The position numbers were made by a program, and so were the translations under genes. A stretch of 15,042 nt of DNA from Euryarchaeota archaeon UBA111 (GTDB lineage: Archaea > Thermoplasmatota > Poseidoniia > Poseidoniales > Poseidoniaceae): NCBI GenBank assembly GCA_002506025.1, contig DAWS01000092.1:585-15626 (forward strand), in the 5' to 3' direction. Numbering within the stretch: position 1 is the stretch's first letter; every line of letters starts with the position of its first letter. Shown here one piece after another: positions 6,479-13,542 of this stretch. A model generated the notes under the pieces. That model worked only from the letters and a program-made list of their open reading frames with translations. It was not told where the DNA came from and searched no databases.

Positions 6479-8635
6479 ATGCAAGGATACGGTAAGACCG
6501 GTAAAGATGTGAAGTGCCCTGTAATGCACGGATCTATGACAAATACTGACTACGGAATGGCTAATAGAGATTGGTGGCCAAAATCATTAGACTTGACGAT
6601 TTTACACCAGCACGACAAAAAATCTAACCCAATGGGAGAAAATTTTGATTACCGAAAAGAGTTCAAGAATTTGGATTATGCGGCGCTAAAGAAGGATCTG
6701 CATGATTTAATGACCGATAGTCAAGACTGGTGGCCTGCAGACTATGGACACTATGGTGGATTTTTCATTCGAATGACTTGGCACGCTGCTGGAACCTACC
6801 GCACTGGTGATGGCCGTGGTGGCGGAGGAACTGGTGCACAACGTTTTGCTCCGTTAAACAGCTGGCCTGATAACGGTAATTTAGACAAAGCACGAAGACT
6901 GCTGTGGCCGATTAAGCAAAAGTATGGTAATGCGATAAGTTGGGCTGACTTGTTAATACTGACTGGTAATATCGCCATTGAATCTATGGGTGGACCTGTG
7001 TTTGGCTTTGGTGGCGGTAGACCTGATATTTGGCATCCAGAGGATGATATCTATTGGGGTGCTGAAGACGAGTGGCTTGGTGATAATAGATATGGTGATA
7101 CACGACAAGACCTGCAAAATCCCCTTGCTGCGGTCCAAATGGGATTAATCTACGTTAACCCACAAGGACCAAACGCAAATCCTGACCCTTTACTTAGCGC
7201 ACAAGACATCAGAGAAACATTCTCTAGAATGGCGATGAACGATAAAGAAACTGTTGCACTGACCGCAGGTGGACACACCTTTGGCAAAGCGCACGGAGCG
7301 GGGCTAGAGGATCACAAGGGTACTGAGCCTGAAGGGGCTGCACTAGAAGAGCAAGGATTTGGTTGGACCAGTGATTATGGTAGCGGAGTTGGTCGAGACA
7401 CAATCACAAGCGGTATCGAAGGAGCATGGACGCCAAATCCAACTCAATGGGATAATGGGTATTTTGATATGTTATTCAAGTATGAAGATAGTTGGGTGTT
7501 AGAGAAAAGTCCTGCTGGAGCCCATCAGTGGACCCCAAGTAATCTTGAAGATGAAGACATGGCACCAGATCCCGAAGACCCATCGATCAAGGTTCCGACT
7601 ATGATGACTACGGCAGACATGGCGATGATTAGAGATCCTGAATATAGAAAAATCTCAAAGCATTTTCACGAGAATCCCGATGATTTCGCAGACGCATTCG
7701 CCAGAGCTTGGTTCAAGTTGCTGCATCGTGACATGGGGCCAAAAGTCCGATACTTAGGACCGGACGTTCCTGATGAAGAACTGATATGGCAGGACCCTGT
7801 AACGCCTGGACCAACTGATTACGATGTTGATAGTGTTAAAGCAGCAATAAAAGACTCGGGGCTAACAATAACTCAGATGGTTGAAACTGCTTGGGCTAGC
7901 GCTTCAACATACCGCGGATCAGATATGAGAGGTGGTGCTAATGGCGCAAGAATTCGGCTAGCTCCACAAAAGGACTGGGAAGCTAATAAACCTGAACAAC
8001 TCGCTTCTGTCCTTGCAAAATTATCTGGTATTGCAGATAGTTTTGGTGCAAGTCTAGCTGATGTTATTGTTCTTGCTGGCAATGTCGGAATTGAAATGGC
8101 TAGTGGCATGGAGGTAACTTTCCACCCCGGCCGAGGTGACGCAACTGAAGAGCAAACAGATAGTGCCTCATTCAGTGTGATGGAACCTCTTGCTGACGGT
8201 TTCAGGAACTTCTTGAAAACAAATTACGCCGTTACTCCAGAAGAGATGATGTTGGATAAGGCACAACTACTGGGTCTGACTGCTCCAGAAATGACCGTAC
8301 TAGTTGGTGGTCTGAGGACCCTTGGTGTAAGTTCTGATGATAGAGGATTATTTTCTTCTAATAATAACAATCTATCAAACGACTACTTTACCACACTTCT
8401 TGATATGGGTGTTAAGTGGAAACCTACAGGCAGTAACTCATATGATGGGATAGATAGGTCAACTGGAGCCGTTTTAAGACGAGCATCCCGAACTGACTTA
8501 GTATTCGGTAGCAATTCACAACTGAGAGCAATAGCAGAAGTATATGCGCAAAATGATAACGAGCACAAGTTCAAAACCGATTTTATTGCAGCATGGACCA
8601 AGGTAATGAATTCAGATAGATTTGACTTGGAGTAA
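6479..8635 (+). CDS. katG: Catalase-peroxidase KatG
   Basis: A bifunctional haem enzyme that removes hydrogen peroxide by catalase and peroxidase reactions. The length is 718 residues, typical for KatG (about 720-750), with two tandem peroxidase domains of which only the first binds haem. The distal site has Arg98, Trp101 and His102 (RMTWHAAGTYR). The Met-Tyr-Trp adduct needed for catalase activity can form from Trp101, Tyr225 (LIYVNPQGPN) and Met251 (SRMAMND). The proximal haem ligand is His266 (GGHTFGKAHG). The second domain begins around residue 440 and keeps the repeat (VETAWASASTYRGSDMRGG), with the catalytic histidine position replaced. No signal peptide is present, so it is cytoplasmic. 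It is the first gene of an operon with perR, 10 bases upstream of it, behind a Fur/PerR-type box. KatG genes are widely shared between bacteria and archaea, so lateral origin is plausible but not shown here. Confidence 0.97.
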   Translation: MQGYGKTGKDVKCPVMHGSMTNTDYGMANRDWWPKSLDLTILHQHDKKSNPMGENFDYRKEFKNLDYAALKKDLHDLMTDSQDWWPADYGHYGGFFIRMTWHAAGTYRTGDGRGGGGTGAQRFAPLNSWPDNGNLDKARRLLWPIKQKYGNAISWADLLILTGNIAIESMGGPVFGFGGGRPDIWHPEDDIYWGAEDEWLGDNRYGDTRQDLQNPLAAVQMGLIYVNPQGPNANPDPLLSAQDIRETFSRMAMNDKETVALTAGGHTFGKAHGAGLEDHKGTEPEGAALEEQGFGWTSDYGSGVGRDTITSGIEGAWTPNPTQWDNGYFDMLFKYEDSWVLEKSPAGAHQWTPSNLEDEDMAPDPEDPSIKVPTMMTTADMAMIRDPEYRKISKHFHENPDDFADAFARAWFKLLHRDMGPKVRYLGPDVPDEELIWQDPVTPGPTDYDVDSVKAAIKDSGLTITQMVETAWASASTYRGSDMRGGANGARIRLAPQKDWEANKPEQLASVLAKLSGIADSFGASLADVIVLAGNVGIEMASGMEVTFHPGRGDATEEQTDSASFSVMEPLADGFRNFLKTNYAVTPEEMMLDKAQLLGLTAPEMTVLVGGLRTLGVSSDDRGLFSSNNNNLSNDYFTTLLDMGVKWKPTGSNSYDGIDRSTGAVLRRASRTDLVFGSNSQLRAIAEVYAQNDNEHKFKTDFIAAWTKVMNSDRFDLE

Positions 8636-8645
8636 TGGTTGAGAA

Positions 8646-9023
8646 ATGATACATAAACAGAAGGTTCGTCGCTCAACGCGACAGAGAAGATTGATTCTAG
8701 ATGCTGTAAAAGATAGTCTCAATCATCCTTCTGCAAGCGATATCTACGCGACCTTAGCTGATTCCGGTATTGGTATTGCCACTATTTATCGGCAATTATC
8801 GGCTTTAGTTGAAGACGGGGAAATTGGGTCCTTTGAGTATCAAGGGGAAGTACGCTACGACCCAATTGTTCAACCTCACGCACACATCGTTTGCTCAAAA
8901 TGCGATAAAATATGGGATGTTGCATTGCCGAAGGGGATTAATAATCTCGCACCAACGAACGACTCGTTTGAGAATTTCGATGTTGACCTGACCTGGAAAG
9001 GAGTTTGCAACGACTGTAGATAG
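8646..9023 (+). CDS. perR: Fur-family peroxide-responsive repressor (PerR-like)
   Basis: A 125-residue metal-dependent DNA-binding repressor. The N-terminal winged helix carries TRQRRLILDAV and HPSASDIYATL, with the recognition helix ATIYRQLSALVEDG. Relative to Bacillus PerR, the five regulatory-metal ligands are conserved as His27, Asp72 (VRYDP), His78 and His80 (PHAHIVC) and Asp91 (IWDV). Asp, not Glu, at position 72 favours PerR over Fur. Two CxxC pairs (83/86 and 121/124) form the structural zinc site. In PerR the metal-bound histidines are oxidised by peroxide under iron, releasing DNA. The start ATG at 8646 lies 10 bases after katG, so both are probably co-transcribed and the protein should repress its own operon through the box at 6431-6449. 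The chain is shorter than Bacillus PerR (about 145), mainly at both ends. Confidence 0.92.
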   Translation: MIHKQKVRRSTRQRRLILDAVKDSLNHPSASDIYATLADSGIGIATIYRQLSALVEDGEIGSFEYQGEVRYDPIVQPHAHIVCSKCDKIWDVALPKGINNLAPTNDSFENFDVDLTWKGVCNDCR

Positions 9024-9052
9024 TAAATGCAACGTTAATAATCGTCTCCCAT

Positions 9053-9057
9053 GAGGT
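9053..9057 (+). promoter_or_regulatory. Shine-Dalgarno deciding the SDR start
   Basis: GAGGT lies 6 bases before the ATG at 9064. This supports that codon over the upstream in-frame TTG at 9058. An AT-rich element at 9032-9041 (GTTAATAATC) about 28 bases upstream may be a TATA box giving this gene its own promoter downstream of perR. Confidence 0.5.
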
Positions 9058-9063
9058 TTGAAC

Positions 9064-9741
9064 ATGCGTACTGCTGTTGTGACTGGCGCCAGTAGAGGTA
9101 TTGGTTCTGAATTTGTTGTTCGATTGCTTGATGATGGTTGGCGAGTGTATGCTGGTTACCGGGCTGATAAGCATCGACTAGAATTGATCGATAACCCAAA
9201 TTTGTTTTGCCATAAGCTTGAGGTTACGGACAATAATTCTATACGACAGTTCGCTGACTCGATAAATGAAAATATAGATTTATTAATTAATAATGCAGGA
9301 GTGCCTGACGGCCGATGGAGAAATATCAAAGAAATTGATGACCAGTGGATGTTAGAGGTATTAGACATAAATTCTGTTGGTCCTGTTCGTATGGTAAAGG
9401 AGCTCTACGACAAAATGAGTCATGAATCATTGACGACCGTGGCCATGATTAGTAGCCTAATGGGATCTATTGATGACTGTCTTTCGGGGAAATCCTACGC
9501 TTATCGAGCATCTAAAACTGCACTTAATATGTTGAGTGTAGCAATGAAAAAAGAAGGAGCTGAAGATAATATTTCATTTCTAATTTTACATCCTGGGTGG
9601 GTAAAAACTAGAATGGGTGGTGAAAATGCGCCAGTTGAATTAGAAGAAAGTGTTGCAGGAATGTTGGAATTGATTTACAATAATTCCTTGGCAGACTCTG
9701 GACGTTTTGTGCAGTATGATGGTGTTGATTTGCCTTGGTAA
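9064..9741 (+). CDS. Short-chain dehydrogenase/reductase (SDR, C-factor-like)
   Basis: A 225-residue classical SDR, a cytoplasmic NAD(P)-dependent oxidoreductase of unknown substrate. The cofactor loop TGASRGIG occupies 7-14 and NNAG 76-79. The catalytic tetrad is Asn103 (DINSVG), Ser130 or Ser131 (MISSLMGS), Tyr147 and Lys151 (YRASK), and HPGWVKTRMGG follows at 176-186. The compact length and the HPGWV(K/R)T(R/D)MGG motif resemble the C-factor/sniffer-like SDR branch. Basic residues after the glycine loop and after the second strand (Arg11, Arg33) hint at NADP(H), by inference. The ATG at 9064 is supported by a Shine-Dalgarno. It sits 40 bases after perR on the same strand and could be read through from the peroxide operon, but a separate promoter is as likely. 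Confidence 0.88.
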   Translation: MRTAVVTGASRGIGSEFVVRLLDDGWRVYAGYRADKHRLELIDNPNLFCHKLEVTDNNSIRQFADSINENIDLLINNAGVPDGRWRNIKEIDDQWMLEVLDINSVGPVRMVKELYDKMSHESLTTVAMISSLMGSIDDCLSGKSYAYRASKTALNMLSVAMKKEGAEDNISFLILHPGWVKTRMGGENAPVELEESVAGMLELIYNNSLADSGRFVQYDGVDLPW

Positions 9742-10112
9742 ATCCGGTTTTACCTTTGATTACCTTGGTAATTAAATCGATTGATACTGACCGATTCGAT
9801 GGTTTGAATGAGGACAATAAATCCCTAGTAAACACGCTTTCTATGTTGTGTTCATTTATGTCAATTGATGATTTTGTGTCTTTTATCTACTCACCTAAGT
9901 TTGTTAATCTGATAAACACTGAGATTCCCGTAAAATTTGAAATTGGGTTATACACCCAGCATGAGATTATTCTGGAGATGATTGTTGAAAATAATTTAAT
10001 CACATTAACAGATTGTCGAAATCAAAATTACTTGCAGGTTGCGGAATGCTCCAGGAAAGAAGATTTATTTTCCTCGCTTAATACATGGATTTCTTTAGCA
10101 TTGAAATCATGA
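9735..10112 (+). CDS. Hypothetical protein overlapping the SDR 3' end
   Basis: Not recognised. An open frame of 125 codons begins at a TTG that overlaps the last 7 bases of the dehydrogenase gene, suggesting translational coupling. The first ATG in frame is far downstream (9843), so the start is uncertain. The protein is small, slightly acidic and rich in alternating hydrophobic residues (KFEIGLYTQHEIILEMIVENNLITLTD), consistent with a beta-rich globular domain. It has no signal peptide or membrane helix. Two cysteines (in LTDCRNQ and VAECSRK) are the only ones near the C-terminus. Its stop is one base from the stop of the convergent dimethylargininase gene. Base composition is more AT-rich than its neighbours. 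It is probably a real gene given tight packing and lack of a better frame. Confidence 0.6.
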   Translation: MVNPVLPLITLVIKSIDTDRFDGLNEDNKSLVNTLSMLCSFMSIDDFVSFIYSPKFVNLINTEIPVKFEIGLYTQHEIILEMIVENNLITLTDCRNQNYLQVAECSRKEDLFSSLNTWISLALKS

Positions 10113-10113
10113 T

Positions 10114-10923
10114 TCAGTAAAACAGTGAACAGCAAGTTAACGAGCCGTCAGCGGCCCTAATTTCGCTGAAATCTAGTGCGATTGTCTCTAATCCAAGTTC
10201 GGAGAGGGTTTTGTTAACTGTAGGGTAACCTTTCGCAATGAGTACTTTGCCTCCGGGCAGTCCAATAGTATTGCATCCATAGGTTTCATCTTCGGGCATC
10301 CAAATAACTTCACATCCTTCTGGTAGTTCGCCAAAAGCATCCTTTGGTAGATAGCCTTCTGGTGCAAGAATTATGCTATCAGTTGGGGTTGATGCAATGC
10401 TGGTAAGGTGTAGGGCGTGCTTTGGAATATCAATCACCCTGAGTTCATGGCCCAGGTGGGATAGTAGGTCTCGCAGCTCTTCTATGCCTAGGTCATTTGT
10501 TCTGGTTGACCTCCCAACAAAAAATATGTCTCCTAGACGGAGGATGTCTCCTCCATCCATCCTTGCATCTCCGCTCATCCGACATATTTGGGCGCCACCC
10601 ATCTGGCTAACCAAGAAGTCTGCGATCGGCGGCTGTTCCTTAACTCTAGATGGGTGGCCTGGGACAGGTAATAATACGTGGCCATCAATAATTACGGCTT
10701 GATCTTCGACGAATAAACAGTCTGGGTGGTTATGATCTGCTTCCAGCATAACCACCTCGATCCCTGCGGCCTCGAGAGCAGTTTTGTATTCCGAGTGCTG
10801 ATATCTCGCTAAATCGATATCTTTAGGCCCGCTTCCAAAGAAGTTGGCAAGAGCAGAGTGATATGAATCTGGTATGGCTCTGACCAATGCCCTCGCTTTT
10901 TGGTCCAAACGAACCGTTGCCAT
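10114..10923 (-). CDS. ddaH: Dimethylargininase-like amidinotransferase-fold hydrolase
   Basis: A 269-residue protein of the guanidino-group-modifying superfamily. Best match by motifs is NG,NG-dimethylarginine dimethylaminohydrolase, which splits methylated arginines into citrulline and methylamines. FVEDQAVI (71-78) gives substrate-binding Glu73-Asp74, and MDGGDIL (122-128) with FFVGRSTRTN (134-143) follows. His172 (HALHLTS) is the catalytic histidine. Cys264 in DGSLTCCSLF is the nucleophile, the same CC arrangement as human DDAH1. The chain stops five residues after Cys264, leaving almost no C-terminal tail. The length fits the family (about 255-285). The ATG at 10923 starts MATVRLDQKARALVR; longer readings to 10977 add unconserved residues. 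A minus-strand ATTAAG element lies about 28-30 bases upstream, fitting a leaderless start. Related superfamily enzymes act on arginine or other guanidines, so the substrate is inferred. Confidence 0.85.
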   Translation of the reverse strand: MATVRLDQKARALVRAIPDSYHSALANFFGSGPKDIDLARYQHSEYKTALEAAGIEVVMLEADHNHPDCLFVEDQAVIIDGHVLLPVPGHPSRVKEQPPIADFLVSQMGGAQICRMSGDARMDGGDILRLGDIFFVGRSTRTNDLGIEELRDLLSHLGHELRVIDIPKHALHLTSIASTPTDSIILAPEGYLPKDAFGELPEGCEVIWMPEDETYGCNTIGLPGGKVLIAKGYPTVNKTLSELGLETIALDFSEIRAADGSLTCCSLFY

Positions 10924-10997
10924 GATTAAATCCCGAAGTTTGCACCTCTTAATGCTTAGCCCAATACAGGAAATCAATTTCTTGAATCCGGAAAACG

Positions 10998-11666
10998 TTA
11001 CTGCTCGGCTTCGGCGACTAGATTTAGTATATCTTCCTTGACTAAGTCAATTATCCAATCATAATCTCCCCACCAAATTCTCTGATTGCCTTTGTGGTCT
11101 AATAGAACTGTTCCAGTCGAATGAGCTATGTTATAGTCATATGAGGATGGGTGATGTCGAGCAGAGGTATTTGATTCTGTAGTGTTTTCTTCAATTTTAA
11201 ATCCAACATCAAAATCGTTCCAGACTTGGGTTAAGGTTGCCATATCTTGAGATGATGGTTGTGTGTCTGCAACAGTGAGGTGCGTCCAGTATGATTTTGT
11301 CGACTGTTTCCACTCCTCAAGTATTGTGGTGTTGTCTCGCCATGGATCAACGGTAATGGTGATGAATTCTATTTTATCGAGCATGGTCTCATTTAGGCTC
11401 TCATGAATATGCCGCAAGTTGTAGGTAACAACTGGGCAGATATCGTAGCAGTTAGTGAATAGGAATGCGATAACTGTAACTTTGCCTTCAGTATTTTGCT
11501 TAAAATCGTAAGTAGTATTTTCACTTGTTAGTAAAGTAAATTCGGATATCGATTTACCGGAGGTAATCAATTCGCCATGAAATATTGAGTCTGCTTCGTT
11601 ACCTGAGTCAATACAGCCTGGAAGCATAAACATAATCGAAAAAATTAGCACAGTAAATTTCCTCAT
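10998..11666 (-). CDS. Sco1/SenC/PrrC-family copper-binding lipoprotein
   Basis: A 222-residue thioredoxin-fold protein of the Sco family, which delivers copper to, or redox-tunes, the CuA site of haem-copper oxidases on the outer face of the membrane. The N-terminus is a lipoprotein signal: MRKF, a hydrophobic run, then lipobox LPGC with Cys18 as the predicted lipid-attachment site. The copper motif is Cys73-x3-Cys77-Pro (FTNCYDICP), and the distal ligand is His182 (YNIAHSTGT). ITITVDPWRDN (102-112) is also typical of the family. An Asn-rich insert with a HH pair (NTTESNTSARHHPSS, 161-175) precedes the ligand histidine. The start at 11666 is chosen because a GAGGTG Shine-Dalgarno lies 9 bases upstream; an ATG at 11675 abuts that motif directly. 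The gene follows the LVIVD-protein gene by 13 bases, so the two form an operon. No oxidase subunit is in view. Confidence 0.9.
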   Translation of the reverse strand: MRKFTVLIFSIMFMLPGCIDSGNEADSIFHGELITSGKSISEFTLLTSENTTYDFKQNTEGKVTVIAFLFTNCYDICPVVTYNLRHIHESLNETMLDKIEFITITVDPWRDNTTILEEWKQSTKSYWTHLTVADTQPSSQDMATLTQVWNDFDVGFKIEENTTESNTSARHHPSSYDYNIAHSTGTVLLDHKGNQRIWWGDYDWIIDLVKEDILNLVAEAEQ

Positions 11667-11675
11667 CAAATACAT

Positions 11676-11681
11676 CACCTC
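11676..11681 (-). promoter_or_regulatory. Shine-Dalgarno of the Sco gene, overlapping the upstream stop
   Basis: On the minus strand GAGGTG overlaps the TGA (11682-11680) of the upstream gene and sits 9 bases before the ATG at 11666. It decides that start over the ATG at 11675 and suggests translational coupling within the two-gene operon. Confidence 0.6.
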
Positions 11682-13470
11682 AAACATTGGTTCCAAGATA
11701 TGGTATATCAATATCTAGTTGCACAACATAAAGGCCCGTAGAAATACAGGATGCATAAGTAATCCCGTTATGATGTTCTACCGCCCATAAGAAAGGTACC
11801 CATGAGAACTCGTAGAAATCTGATTCTAATACTATTCCATCATCTCCGTGTGGTAAAAACCAACCAACTGTTGCTTCAGCATAAGTGCCTATTCTATCAT
11901 TAGGGTTTGTTGGGGATACTAGGGTTTCAATATCCAACACCCATAACCCTGCATGATAATGAGATACATACAGTCTTGCGTCCCAACCGCCACCATGGCT
12001 TTGATCATTGGTGTCGTCTGTTACGAAATATGCACTGTCAAGATTATGTGGAGAGAATAGTAACCATTCATCGGGGTCTGGGTTTATTGCGCAATCGGCG
12101 CCATAACAATGGTCTTCAGCCCAAGGTATTTCCCAGTCTCTGATTAATTTCGGTTCAAATCTTAACTGGCCATCGATATACGTGTAATCTGTTGTATCTA
12201 GCAAGTAAATTATGCCAGTCCCAACAGAAGTTGATAGAACCTCGACAGCTGCTGTAGTGATATGAACTGGTTCATCGGAATAACCTAGATGAGACATGTC
12301 CAGCATATTTGGGAAGGGTTCGGCATAATGGATATATGATACTCGGCCACCGTTTTCATTACCTGTAGTCCCACTGTCAGGTTGTCCATCTTCGTCGAGA
12401 TCTAAGAAATCCATCCATAATCCGACCTCTTCAGCCCGCCATCGACACTGCACTGGATTACCTTGACCGGTTTTGCACAGTGTTGCATGGATTGCATATT
12501 CTTCTGGAGAGTTTACTGGATGTGGAACATCTGTTACATCGCCAATTCTCAATCCCGCCTCCCAATAACTTCCGTAGATGAATGTTCGACCGAATCTGGG
12601 GTCTGTTGGATCATTACCGGGCCAAAGTTGTACCGTCATATCATGGATGTAAATCCATCCACCTCTAGTATGCTCCCAAGCCACTTCATATTCTCCAACT
12701 TTGATTATAGTGTGACCCAATCCAGAGCCTGGGACTCCTGGTATGTTTCTCGCTGCTGAGCCATCTAGATTGAGATGGGCAATGGTTACTCCACCGCATG
12801 CCTCATCTATTGCATCATTACAATTTTCATAGTCTGGATTAGCAACAAATAGATACCATTCGCCATCTATCATGTGAGTGTATAGGTTGTGAGGGCCGCT
12901 GGGGTGATCTACATCGTACCAAGAGTCGACCCAAGTAGGATTTTCTTTATCAGTTACATCAATTAGAGTAACCGAAACTTGAGCTGGATCACTCCATTCA
13001 CCAACGTTTGGGTCAGCGTATCCTGGGTCGATTAGTTGGTTCTGTTGGACAATATATTCTCTACCATTATATTCAATGTATTTAACATCTAAAACTTGGG
13101 TGTTCGGATCGTTATATTTTCCGGTGACAGTGGTATTCTCCGGATCGGTTACGTCAACGATATGCATGTCGTTCCATCCGGCAAGATAAGCATATGTCTC
13201 ACCATCTGGAGTTGTAGCAACTTGAACTTCTGCGTTACCGTTAGTAGTCAATGGGTTGAAATCTAATTGCTCTATATTATCCGTGCCGACCATGTGTTGT
13301 GAGGCATTTGAGTGGTCGTGTCCCTCGTGTTGGAATAGTGGGTCGTCGCTGTCAAGAACAAAATTTTCCGATGCCGATTTCGTCTCATCTTCACCAGAAA
13401 AGACAAACATCACGCTAGAGACCATTAGTAGCACTAAAAAGAACGCTAGCGCTATTTCTTTGCCCCGCAT
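11680..13470 (-). CDS. Secreted, membrane-anchored LVIVD-repeat (beta-propeller-like) protein
   Basis: A 596-residue extracytoplasmic protein. Residues 6-25 are a single hydrophobic segment (signal peptide or N-terminal anchor). An acidic linker with a His cluster follows (His48, 51, 53 and 59 in FQHEGHDHSNASQH), a likely metal-binding patch. Repeated blades of LVIVD type come next: MHIVDVTDPEN (102-112), VTLIDVTDKENP (167-178), AGLRIGDVTDV (305-315), AGLWVLDIETL (507-517) and TGLYVVQLDI (578-587). Three short-range Cys pairs (217/225, 332/342, 455/460) could form disulphides outside the cell. DLDEDGQPDSG (357-367) looks like a calcium loop. LVIVD proteins are generally surface proteins without assigned enzymatic function. 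A position upstream of a Sco-type gene suggests a metal or respiratory role, by inference. A minus-strand AGGAG sits 2 bases before the ATG and CATAAA about 33 bases upstream. The molecular function is unknown. Confidence 0.8.
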   Translation of the reverse strand: MRGKEIALAFFLVLLMVSSVMFVFSGEDETKSASENFVLDSDDPLFQHEGHDHSNASQHMVGTDNIEQLDFNPLTTNGNAEVQVATTPDGETYAYLAGWNDMHIVDVTDPENTTVTGKYNDPNTQVLDVKYIEYNGREYIVQQNQLIDPGYADPNVGEWSDPAQVSVTLIDVTDKENPTWVDSWYDVDHPSGPHNLYTHMIDGEWYLFVANPDYENCNDAIDEACGGVTIAHLNLDGSAARNIPGVPGSGLGHTIIKVGEYEVAWEHTRGGWIYIHDMTVQLWPGNDPTDPRFGRTFIYGSYWEAGLRIGDVTDVPHPVNSPEEYAIHATLCKTGQGNPVQCRWRAEEVGLWMDFLDLDEDGQPDSGTTGNENGGRVSYIHYAEPFPNMLDMSHLGYSDEPVHITTAAVEVLSTSVGTGIIYLLDTTDYTYIDGQLRFEPKLIRDWEIPWAEDHCYGADCAINPDPDEWLLFSPHNLDSAYFVTDDTNDQSHGGGWDARLYVSHYHAGLWVLDIETLVSPTNPNDRIGTYAEATVGWFLPHGDDGIVLESDFYEFSWVPFLWAVEHHNGITYASCISTGLYVVQLDIDIPYLGTNV

Positions 13471-13542
13471 ATCTCCTGCGAACTTATCGTCCGTTTTGAC
13501 TTTATGTGATGATAGTTTGGATTTGCATATTGGGGATATAAT
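13471..13542. promoter_or_regulatory. Divergent promoter region of the envelope cluster
   Basis: A 72-base gap between divergent starts. For the minus-strand gene: AGGAG at 13473-13477, and CATAAA at 13501-13506 as a TATA candidate about 33 bases from the ATG. For the plus-strand gene: GGGGAT at 13532-13537, five bases before the ATG at 13543, as a Shine-Dalgarno. The two operons could be co-regulated from here. No clear operator palindrome was seen. Confidence 0.35.

Noticed and set aside
11907..12759. Plus-strand frames inside the LVIVD protein gene
   Set aside because: Composition is Trp/Cys/His-heavy and unlike a real protein. The minus-strand frame is continuous for 596 codons with signal peptide and repeats.
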